46,041 nt of DNA, from the NCBI GenBank assembly GCA_023399465.1, contig JAEWPB010000118.1, forward strand, positions 1 through 46,041, read 5' to 3'. The DNA is from Pseudomonadota bacterium (GTDB lineage: Bacteria > Pseudomonadota > Alphaproteobacteria > Rhizobiales > Rhizobiaceae). The notes below the pieces were generated by a model. That model was not told the origin of the DNA. It made no database searches and saw only the letters and a list, made by a program, of their open reading frames with translations. The position numbers were made by a program, and so were the translations under genes. Each line of letters starts with the position of its first letter. The stretch's first letter is position 1. Positions 1-6,952 of the stretch are shown piece by piece.

Positions 1-694
1 TGTCGATGCCGAGGCTGGCGGCCACATCGGCGCCGAGGGTGAGCGCATCGAGCGCCCGGCCGAGCGACAGCAGCATCAGCCAGCCGACGAGAATGAAGGG
101 TGCGGCCAGCCACACCTGCTGCATCGAGCGGTCGGTCAGCGAGCCCAGCATCCAGAACATGATCTCGAAGGCGGCGAAGGGATTGGCCGACAGGTTGAGG
201 GCAAGCGACGTCATCGCGCCGGCAAGGCTCGAAATCGCCACTCCGGCTAGAATCAGCGAGAGCGGGCTGCCGTTCGAGCCGGTGAGAAGGAATATGAGCG
301 CAACGGCCGCCAACGCCGCGGCAAGCGCCGCAAGCGGCAGAGCGAGCGGCGCGATTACCGCGAGTCCCGTATAGAGCGCGAGAACCGCCCCGAGCGAGGC
401 GGATGCGCTGACGCCGATCAGACCGGGTTCGGCCAGCGGGTTGCGCAGATAGCCCTGCAGCACCGCGCCGGAAAGACCGAGCGTGCCACCGACCAGCAAT
501 CCGAGAAGCGCGCGCGGCAGGCGGATTTCCTGCATGATCAGGGCGATCGCACCGCCCTTGTCGGAAAACAGCGCAGCCATGCTGTCGAAAAAGCCGATTG
601 CCGCCGGACCGACGGTCAGCGACAGCAGGAACAGGATGAATGTCAGGACGGACAGGGCGGCAAGGACAAGCCGGTAGCGACGCGTGGTGGTCAT
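1..694 (-). CDS. btuC: Cobalamin-type ABC transporter permease (BtuC/FecCD family), 3' end cut by window edge
   Basis: Inner-membrane permease of an ABC importer of the FecCD family, which moves cobalamin, haem or siderophores from a periplasmic binding protein into the cytoplasm. About 231 codons are visible, starting at the ATG at 694. Hydrophobic segments alternate through the reading frame, and the family-typical stretch GYLRNPLAEPGLIGVS is present near residues 78-95, with LTLGADVAASLGID just before the edge, where relatives have a similar helix connection. The ATG overlaps the stop of the upstream binding-protein gene as ATGA, so the two are translationally coupled. Cobalamin rather than iron specificity is inferred from the B12 riboswitch heading the same strand. 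The stop codon and any ATPase gene lie outside the window. Confidence 0.88.
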   Translation of the reverse strand, partial: MTTTRRYRLVLAALSVLTFILFLLSLTVGPAAIGFFDSMAALFSDKGGAIALIMQEIRLPRALLGLLVGGTLGLSGAVLQGYLRNPLAEPGLIGVSASASLGAVLALYTGLAVIAPLALPLAALAAALAAVALIFLLTGSNGSPLSLILAGVAISSLAGAMTSLALNLSANPFAAFEIMFWMLGSLTDRSMQQVWLAAPFILVGWLMLLSLGRALDALTLGADVAASLGID

Positions 695-1554
695 TGGGGC
701 CCTTCTCCTGCCGCCAGCGCCGCCTGCTGAAGGATGCGCACCGCCTCAACCGTGAAGGGTCCGCCGCAGACGGTATAGACGCTCGGCAGGTCCACGGCGC
801 GGCCGGCACCGGCAATTGCCGTGAACGCCGGATGGGCGAGGTTCTGCTCGGCCAGCGCCGGGGCTTCGTACTGCCGCTCGCCCCTCGTTATCAGGTCGGG
901 ATTTGCCATCACCAGTTCCTCGAGCGGCAGGCGTGCCGTCCCCTGAAGCCCGAGCCTGGCGCCGAGATTGTCGAGCCCGGCGGCCTCGACCGCGGCATTG
1001 GCAAGCGTTCCCGCGCCGGCCGTGTAACCGTTGGCATAGTAGAGCGCGATCGTTGCGGGCGGCACCGGGTTGCCGGCAAGGCGATCGAGCTCCCGGTCGA
1101 GTTCGCTGATCAGTTCCTCGGCGCGCTGTTCGCGTCCCAGCAGCTTGCCCATTCGCCGGAAGTCGGTGCGCACATCGTCGAACGAACTGGCCAGCGAGAA
1201 CTCCTCGACCGAAATTCCGAGCTGCCGCAACAGCGCCACGGTGGCAGACGTGCTGTAGGTGCCGGCAAGAACCAGATCCGGCTTCATCAGGTAGACTTCT
1301 TCGGCAAGCCCGTGGTTGATACGGTATCGCCCGGTCTCCTTAGCAAGCACCGAGACCGTGGGGTCCGTCGCCAGATCGCTGACCGAGTGAAGCTGGCCGT
1401 CTTCGGCGATCAGCATCGCCATCTGATCGGTACAGACGTTCATCGACACGACATTCTCCGGCATCGTGGCGGCAGCCGTCGGCGCCGCCCCCGAGAGGAG
1501 GCCGAGGAAGCAGGCCGTTGCCCGTATCAACTTCGTACCCACGCGATACTTCAT
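691..1554 (-). CDS. btuF: Periplasmic cobalamin-binding protein (BtuF-like) of ABC transporter
   Basis: Periplasmic substrate-binding protein of 287 aa, class III fold (BtuF/FhuD/FepB), which delivers substrate to the permease. An N-terminal signal peptide (about residues 1-29, basic start then a hydrophobic core ending AAPTAAA) precedes the VSMNVCTDQMAMLI strand, typical of BtuF/HmuT proteins, and the LMKPDLVLAG motif follows near residue 88. The ATG at 1554 follows a GGGAAAG ribosome site. It lies 68 bp after the receptor stop and overlaps the permease start by 4 bp. Receptor, binding protein and permease in one direction behind a B12 riboswitch point to cobalamin or cobinamide. A haem or siderophore role is a weaker alternative. 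Confidence 0.87.
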   Translation of the reverse strand: MKYRVGTKLIRATACFLGLLSGAAPTAAATMPENVVSMNVCTDQMAMLIAEDGQLHSVSDLATDPTVSVLAKETGRYRINHGLAEEVYLMKPDLVLAGTYSTSATVALLRQLGISVEEFSLASSFDDVRTDFRRMGKLLGREQRAEELISELDRELDRLAGNPVPPATIALYYANGYTAGAGTLANAAVEAAGLDNLGARLGLQGTARLPLEELVMANPDLITRGERQYEAPALAEQNLAHPAFTAIAGAGRAVDLPSVYTVCGGPFTVEAVRILQQAALAAGEGPQ

Positions 1555-1622
1555 CTTTCCCGATGCGGATCAAAAGATGCGGGGCCCCGCCTTCGACCGG
1601 CGGGGCGCTGCACCATGACGGT

Positions 1623-3515
1623 TCAGAACGTCCTCGTAAAGTTCAGGTTCAAGGTGCGGCCCGGCGCCCGGTAGCCGGCAACCGTCGAATAGTCCTCGTC
1701 AAAGACGTTTTCGACCGAGAACTTGACCTGCGACATCTCATCCAGCCCATAGATGGCGGTGAAATCGACCGTCTTGTAGGCCGGAAGCTTCTCGGTGTTG
1801 TCTTCGTCAGCGTATCGGCTGGCGACATAGAGCACGCGTGCCGACAGGCCGAGCTGCTCGGTCGCCTGGAAGCTCAGTTCGGCGCTGGTCTTGAAGCGCT
1901 CGCGGTTCGGAATGTCCTTGCCTGTCACCTCGTCCTTCGGCTGGCGCAGGTCGATGCTCGCCCGGCCGCTCCAGCGCTCGTCGAACTGATGGGCGACCGA
2001 CGCCTCGATGCCGGTGATCCGGGCCCGGGCGACGTTGCGGATTTCCGAGTTCCAGGTGAAGGGATCGTTGTCGGGATCGACGATGGCGAGCGCGTCCTTC
2101 AGCCACGACTGGTAGAAGGCGACGTCAAGCGTGGTGTCGGCGCCGGCCTGCCACAGTGCCCCGATTTCGTAGGAGCGTGAGCGTTCCGGCTCCAGGTCGG
2201 GGTTGGAAAAGCCGGGGTAATAGAGGTCGTTGAAGGTCGGGGCGCGAAAACCGGTGCCATACATGGCGCGCAGCGTCAGGTCGGGCACGACCTCATAGCT
2301 GGCACCGATGTTGTAGGTGGTCGCGTTGCCGAACTGCTCGTTGTGGTCGAGGCGGATGCCCGAATTGATCGTCAGCGCGTCATATTCCAGGGCGTACTGA
2401 CCGAAGACCGCCGCCAGATCGCGCTCGGTCACCGCGAAATCGATGCTGTTCGCCTTGACCTCCTCGCGATAGGCTTCGACCCCGCCGGTCAGGATATGCC
2501 CCACCGCGCCGGTCATGAATGCCTTTTGCGTGGTGGCGAGCACGCCATAGCGCAGGGTATCGAAGCGCTCGCTGCCGGCAACGCCGTCACGATAGTTCTT
2601 GGAATAGTCGAGGCTGTTGGTGAATTCGATGGTCGAGAACCAGTCGTCGGTGTGGTCGATGCGGATGCCTGCCTTGCCGGCGAAGGTGTTGGTATCCACC
2701 CGGTCGGCATAGGGGTAATCGGCGTCCTGCTGCGAACTGCCGCGTCCGTAGAGGCCCTCGGCATAAAGCGAGCCCCAGTCCAACTCCCTGGCGACCGAGA
2801 AATTGAGGTTCCCGAGCAGGAAACCGTCGTCATCCGGCTCGTGGCCCCAGGCGCTGGGAAGGGTGAAGTCGTAGCCCTGCGTTCCGAGTATCGATCCGCC
2901 GAAGGAGTAGACGAGGCCATCGTCGGTCCTGCCGCTGCGATTGGCCGAGAGCTGGCCGCCCCAGGGATAGGAGACCCCGGCCGACACCGTGGTGCAGGCG
3001 CTGGCGCCATTGGCGCAGCTGCTGGCCCCGGTCTTGGTGATGATATTGATGACGCCGGCGATCGCATCGGCGCCATACTGCGCCGAATGCGGCCCCTTGA
3101 CGATCTCGACCCGCTCGATCGATGCCAACGGGATATTGAAGAGCGCACTGGTGCCGGTGGTCGCCGATGCGGTACGAACGCCGTTGACGAGGACCAGCGA
3201 CTGGGCCGGCCCCATTCCGCGAAGCGACACGCTGGCGCCCGATCCCTGTCCGCCGTAGCTGGTGATGGCGACGCCGGGGACGGACTTCAGCAGCGAGGGC
3301 AAATCCGGGGCGGCGGTGCGTTCCAGCTCCGCCTGGCCGATGACGACGATGCTCGAGGTGCTGCTTTCCAGGCTGCTTGCACGCCGCAACGGCGTGGTGA
3401 CGATGATCGGCTCCAGCACGGTCGCGCCCGAAAGATCGGCCGTGACGTCCTGCGCGAATGCGCCCGGACCGAATGCCACCGCGAATGAAATGGCGAGTGT
3501 GGCGTGTTTCTGCAT
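1623..3515 (-). CDS. btuB: TonB-dependent outer-membrane receptor, BtuB-like
   Basis: Outer-membrane TonB-dependent transporter of 630 aa, near the usual BtuB size. Residues 1-21 are a signal peptide ending AFA. A TonB-box-like region (EPIIVTT) is followed by the plug domain, with SLRGMGPAQSLVLVNGVR and VEIVKGPHSAQYGADAIAGVINI. The barrel ends in the classic C-terminus with VENVFDEDY and a final Phe. Two cysteines (SSCANGASAC), seen just after the plug, could form a disulfide. The ATG at 3515 follows GGGGA. The cobalamin riboswitch upstream indicates that the substrate is vitamin B12 or a precursor and that expression falls when B12 is plentiful. Confidence 0.9.
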   Translation of the reverse strand: MQKHATLAISFAVAFGPGAFAQDVTADLSGATVLEPIIVTTPLRRASSLESSTSSIVVIGQAELERTAAPDLPSLLKSVPGVAITSYGGQGSGASVSLRGMGPAQSLVLVNGVRTASATTGTSALFNIPLASIERVEIVKGPHSAQYGADAIAGVINIITKTGASSCANGASACTTVSAGVSYPWGGQLSANRSGRTDDGLVYSFGGSILGTQGYDFTLPSAWGHEPDDDGFLLGNLNFSVARELDWGSLYAEGLYGRGSSQQDADYPYADRVDTNTFAGKAGIRIDHTDDWFSTIEFTNSLDYSKNYRDGVAGSERFDTLRYGVLATTQKAFMTGAVGHILTGGVEAYREEVKANSIDFAVTERDLAAVFGQYALEYDALTINSGIRLDHNEQFGNATTYNIGASYEVVPDLTLRAMYGTGFRAPTFNDLYYPGFSNPDLEPERSRSYEIGALWQAGADTTLDVAFYQSWLKDALAIVDPDNDPFTWNSEIRNVARARITGIEASVAHQFDERWSGRASIDLRQPKDEVTGKDIPNRERFKTSAELSFQATEQLGLSARVLYVASRYADEDNTEKLPAYKTVDFTAIYGLDEMSQVKFSVENVFDEDYSTVAGYRAPGRTLNLNFTRTF

Positions 3516-3537
3516 GTATATTCCCCATGGCAGTCCT

Positions 3538-3555
3538 GGGAGCGCGAGCGCTCCC
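3538..3555 (-). promoter_or_regulatory. Inverted repeat just upstream of btuB (possible riboswitch expression platform)
   Basis: A perfect 8-bp stem (GGGAGCGC / GCGCTCCC) with a 2-nt loop lies 23 nt before the btuB start, between riboswitch and ribosome site. It may be part of the expression platform that blocks translation initiation or ends transcription. No long T-run follows, so translational control seems likelier. The role is inferred. Confidence 0.4.
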
Positions 3556-3687
3556 GGTATCGAACCGCTGACGGAGAAGGAACCGGATCAGGCGACACCC
3601 GTCCCGGCCGTTTCCGGCACGCGGCAACATCTTGCGAATGTCACCGCTACGGACGGCCGCGCCTGGACACACCCCGTGTCCTGACAT

Positions 3688-3889
3688 GGGTGACTGAAAC
3701 AGGCAGGTCTCCTGACTTCCGTGTCATCGCTTGTCTTCGGCCTTCCCGCCGGCAAAGATCCGGCAGTGGCTTTTTCGGAGAAAGCTCGACGGTTACAGTT
3801 GCGGGGGCAGCCTCGGTTTCGGCCCTGACGGGTCCTCACCGTGTTCCCTTTTCATCCGCCCGGGAAGGCGGAACCTGTTCCGGTTGAAA
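3688..3889 (-). promoter_or_regulatory. Cobalamin (B12) riboswitch upstream of btuB
   Basis: Read on the minus strand, the region holds the conserved blocks of the cobalamin aptamer in order: a 5' stem, GGGAACACGGTGAGGACCC, the core CTGCCCCCGCAACTGTAA, and the 3' B12 box AGTCAGGAGACCTGCC followed by TTTCAGTCACCC. Family knowledge: adenosylcobalamin binding represses downstream uptake genes. It lies about 170 nt upstream of the btuB ATG, on the same strand. The ends are approximate. Confidence 0.93.
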
Positions 3890-3934
3890 GCTTTAGTCAC
3901 GCGCCGGACCGGCGTCAACGCGGCCGGTTAAAAT

Positions 3935-3962
3935 TTTGTGAACAATGGCAATCGCTTATATT
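3935..3962 (+). promoter_or_regulatory. Possible sigma-70 promoter for the VOC/esterase pair
   Basis: TTTGTG (3935-3940) is followed after 16 nt by TATATT (3957-3962). It lies about 85 nt upstream of the ATG at 4048, in an AT-rich patch between the divergent riboswitch and this gene. Only the -10 is close to consensus, so support is weak. Confidence 0.3.
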
Positions 3963-4047
3963 CGCACGGAGATCGCAGACGGCGCACCCTTGCCAGCCCC
4001 GCCATGCGCTCCAGATATTCAGCACAGCGACGCAGGGAGAAGTCTCC

Positions 4048-4902
4048 ATGGCGGCATCGGCAGCCACACCGTTGCATATCGGAAAAGTCACGCTGACGGT
4101 CCATGACCTGGAACGCGTCAGCGACTATTACCAGCAGATCGTCGGGCTGCACCGCCAATCCGCGGATGGCGAGCATGTCGTGCTTGGCGCCGGCGGCCGT
4201 ACATTGCTGGAGCTCAATCGCGATCCTCATGCACGAGTGCGCTCCTTTCACGACCCCGGCCTGTTTCACACGGCTTTCCTGCTCCCGTATCGAGGCGCTC
4301 TCGGCCAATGGATCCGGCGCGCCGCTGACCTGCATCTCCACGTACTCGGCGCTTCCGACCATCGTGTCAGCGAGGCAATCTATCTCAGCGACCCGGAAGG
4401 CAACGGCATCGAAATCTATGTCGACCGGCCGCCCGGCGAGTGGAAGTGGGAAGACGGTCAGGTCGACATGCCGACCCTCGAACTCGACCTGCACGACCTG
4501 ATCGCCAGCGCTGCCGGCAATCCCTGGCAGGCAGCACCGGAGGGCACCTCGATCGGCCATGTCCACCTCCAGGTCGGAGCGATACCGCCGGCAGAAGCCT
4601 TCTACAACGGCATCCTCGGCCTCGACATCACCTGCCGCTATCCGGGCGGCACATTCTTCGCCTCAGGCGGTTATCACCACCACATCGCGACCAACATCTG
4701 GAACAGCCGCAATGCCGCGCCGCGCAGCGTGCCGTCGACGGGCCTCGCCGATGTCGAGATCCTGGCCGCATCCCCGTCCCTGATCGATGCGGTCGGCGAC
4801 CGCGCGGAGGATGCAGGCCTGATCGTCGAACGCAGCAACGGCACGCTGAGGATCAACGATCCCTGGAACACGCCACTGACCCTGACCACCGCCGCCCGAT
4901 GA
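4048..4902 (+). CDS. VOC-superfamily protein, CatE-like ring-cleavage dioxygenase
   Basis: A 284-aa protein of two vicinal-oxygen-chelate (glyoxalase/extradiol dioxygenase) modules. The first begins HIGKVTLTVHDLERVSDYYQ and ends SDPEGNGIEIYVDRP. The second begins IGHVHLQVGAIPPAEAFY near residue 170 and contains the FASGGYHHHIATNIW strand. This two-module plan matches CatE/MhqO-type catechol or hydroquinone dioxygenases. The start is the ATG at 4048 after GGGAGA; the frame is open further upstream but would run into the riboswitch region and lacks family similarity. The next gene follows by 49 bp, and dioxygenase-esterase pairs are known in quinone detoxification. The exact substrate cannot be read from sequence. 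Confidence 0.82.
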   Translation: MAASAATPLHIGKVTLTVHDLERVSDYYQQIVGLHRQSADGEHVVLGAGGRTLLELNRDPHARVRSFHDPGLFHTAFLLPYRGALGQWIRRAADLHLHVLGASDHRVSEAIYLSDPEGNGIEIYVDRPPGEWKWEDGQVDMPTLELDLHDLIASAAGNPWQAAPEGTSIGHVHLQVGAIPPAEAFYNGILGLDITCRYPGGTFFASGGYHHHIATNIWNSRNAAPRSVPSTGLADVEILAASPSLIDAVGDRAEDAGLIVERSNGTLRINDPWNTPLTLTTAAR

Positions 4903-4951
4903 AGGGAAGCGACGGCATGCCGCCGACCAACCGGCAGCGCTGGAGGAATCG

Positions 4952-5581
4952 ATGACCAACCCGCAGAGCGGCAAGCTGATCATTTTCCTGCATGGGCTCG
5001 GCAGCGGCGGCAGCAGCATGGCACCACTCGGAGATGTCTGGCAGGCCGCCCTGCCAGATGCCTGCTTCGTGGCGCCTGACGCGCCTTTCCCCTGCCATCG
5101 CGGCAGCGGTCGACAGTGGTTCGACACGATCGGGATTACCGAGGCAAACCGGCCGCAACGGGTGGCAACGGCACGCAGCGCGTTCGACCTGACAATTGGC
5201 GATGTTATCGTCGACCATGGATTTGCCGAGGCCCTGCCCCGGGTCGCCTTCGTCGGGTTCTCGCAAGGGGCAATCATGGCGCTTGACGCGGTCGCCAGCG
5301 GCCGGTGGCCGGTCGGAGCCACCGTCGCCTTTTCCGGACGTCTCGCCACGCCCGAACCACTCAACCCTTCGCCATCGACGAAACTGCTGCTGGTCCATGG
5401 CAGCGCCGACCTCGCGATGCCGGCCTCGGAGACCGAGAGAACAGCCGCAGCATTCGAAGCCCATGGGATCGCCGCGGAGACGGTCATCCTGCCCGGCCTC
5501 GGGCACACGATATCCGCTGACGGAGCACAACAGGCGTGCGCATTCCTCGTCTGGGCACTGATGGCCGCGGTCCCCGCCTAG
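4952..5581 (+). CDS. Carboxylesterase/phospholipase-family alpha/beta hydrolase (MhqD-like)
   Basis: A cytosolic alpha/beta hydrolase of 209 aa, the normal size of the carboxylesterase/phospholipase family. Visible are the N-terminal LHGLGSGGSSM oxyanion loop, the nucleophile elbow GFSQGAIMAL (Ser about residue 103), the acid strand LLVHGSADLAMP (Asp) and the late GLGHTIS (His), which together give a complete triad. The ATG at 4952 follows TGGAGGAA. It follows the VOC gene on the same strand and meets acvB tail to tail with a 9-bp gap. Pairing with a ring-cleavage enzyme suggests hydrolysis of a quinone- or aromatic-derived product, by analogy with MhqD. That is inference. Confidence 0.82.
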   Translation: MTNPQSGKLIIFLHGLGSGGSSMAPLGDVWQAALPDACFVAPDAPFPCHRGSGRQWFDTIGITEANRPQRVATARSAFDLTIGDVIVDHGFAEALPRVAFVGFSQGAIMALDAVASGRWPVGATVAFSGRLATPEPLNPSPSTKLLLVHGSADLAMPASETERTAAAFEAHGIAAETVILPGLGHTISADGAQQACAFLVWALMAAVPA

Positions 5582-5590
5582 ACGGCTCGT

Positions 5591-6952
5591 TCAACGTTCC
5601 GCCAACCGTCTTCCAAGACCTTCCAGAATGCGCGCCGTCAGCGCCTTGTAGTCGCCGTCGAAGTGATGACCACCCTCGAGTGCGATAGCCTCGACACCGC
5701 TGTCCTTGATATCGGCACAGGCGTCCTCGTCGTCCGTGCCGTAGACGCACTGCACCAGACGCGGGTCCATGGCCTTCACGTCATCGACCGGATCGCCCTG
5801 AGCCCCCTCGCCCTCGGCCCCCAGCCAGCCGAGGACGGAAATCTTGAAGTCTGCCTTGTGTGACAGCCCGAGCAGGGACACCAGCGCCACACTCGCCTTT
5901 TCCGCCTCCGGCAGGTTCCGATAGACTGCCGGCAGAACGTCAGCCCCGAACGAGTAACCGATCAACACGACATCCTGGACCTTCCACCGTTTGCGATAGA
6001 CGTCGATGATCCGCGCCAGATCGCCGGCTGTCTCCTGGGGACTGCGGCCGGACCAGAAATAGCGCAGCGAATCGATGCCGACGACGGGAATGCCGTTTTC
6101 CTGCAGCAGCCCGCCGACCTCCTTGTCGAGATCGCGCCAGCCGCCATCGCCGGAATAGATGATCGCCATGGTGTTGCGCGTCGGGCTGGCATCGAGCACG
6201 GTGATCGGCAGGCCGAGCGGGTTGTCGGGTTCGCCGGCGCTCATGAGCTCATCGAGAGTATCGTTCAGTATCGTGCGGGCATCGTCCTCACTGGCGCGAA
6301 TTTCGATATCGTCATGTTCGCGCTTCAGCCGTTCGACGTGGGCCTGACCGGCCGCATCGGCATTCGGCGAGAAGCCTGCGATCACGCTGTCCGGCAGCGT
6401 GCCTTCGCTCAAGCCGTAGATGACGCCGTTCGGCGTGTTTTCCTTGATCGCCGGCGTGCAGAGCACTTTCGGCAGCCTGACGTCGGCCTTCGGGTCGATG
6501 GCAACGGTCCCGCCGATGGTGGCGGCAGGGGTCTGCGCGGCAATCGCCAGCGCCATGGTTCCGCCCTCGCCGATGCCGGCCACCACTGGTGGGCGATAGA
6601 CATTGCTCTTGCCCGCACGCTGCACCTGCTGACTGAGCGCCTCGATGTCCGACACCGTGTAGATGCAGTCATGCCGGTCGTTTTCGAGCGAGTGGATATA
6701 GGCCGGCAGGTCGATGCCGATGACCGCCGCCCCTCCATCGACCAAAGCGGAAGCGGTGCGATCGTCGTCCGCGGTCCAGCCGCCGGCATCGGACAGCAGC
6801 ACGACGGCGCCATCCGGCGCCGACGAGGGCAACAGGATTCTTGGCGACGGGATGAGGCCGGTGTCGAAACGACCCGCATCGTCGCCGAGCGCGGGAACCG
6901 TTCCCGCAAACACCAGGGCGACCGTCGCACGGATAAGGAAACGTCTGTTCAT
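5591..6952 (-). CDS. acvB: AcvB/VirJ-family lysyl-phosphatidylglycerol hydrolase
   Basis: A periplasmic protein of 453 aa with a signal peptide (about residues 1-22, ending PALG) and two VirJ-like alpha/beta-hydrolase halves. The C-terminal half has an intact nucleophile motif GYSFGADVLP (Ser about 334) and a late GGHHFDGDY His. The N-terminal half has GIGEGGTMAL at the corresponding place, Glu replacing Ser, so it looks catalytically dead. Family knowledge: Agrobacterium AcvB hydrolyses lysyl-phosphatidylglycerol and is needed for virulence; the rhizobial orthologue AtvA is needed for acid tolerance. It overlaps lpiA by ATGA, so synthesis and hydrolysis of the lipid are coupled. Length matches AcvB rather than the short Ti-plasmid VirJ. 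Confidence 0.92.
   Translation of the reverse strand: MNRRFLIRATVALVFAGTVPALGDDAGRFDTGLIPSPRILLPSSAPDGAVVLLSDAGGWTADDDRTASALVDGGAAVIGIDLPAYIHSLENDRHDCIYTVSDIEALSQQVQRAGKSNVYRPPVVAGIGEGGTMALAIAAQTPAATIGGTVAIDPKADVRLPKVLCTPAIKENTPNGVIYGLSEGTLPDSVIAGFSPNADAAGQAHVERLKREHDDIEIRASEDDARTILNDTLDELMSAGEPDNPLGLPITVLDASPTRNTMAIIYSGDGGWRDLDKEVGGLLQENGIPVVGIDSLRYFWSGRSPQETAGDLARIIDVYRKRWKVQDVVLIGYSFGADVLPAVYRNLPEAEKASVALVSLLGLSHKADFKISVLGWLGAEGEGAQGDPVDDVKAMDPRLVQCVYGTDDEDACADIKDSGVEAIALEGGHHFDGDYKALTARILEGLGRRLAER

Noticed and set aside
3841..4047. A 69-codon upstream extension of the VOC gene
   Set aside because: It would overlap the riboswitch region on the other strand, and the ATG at 4048 has a good ribosome site and starts the family fold.
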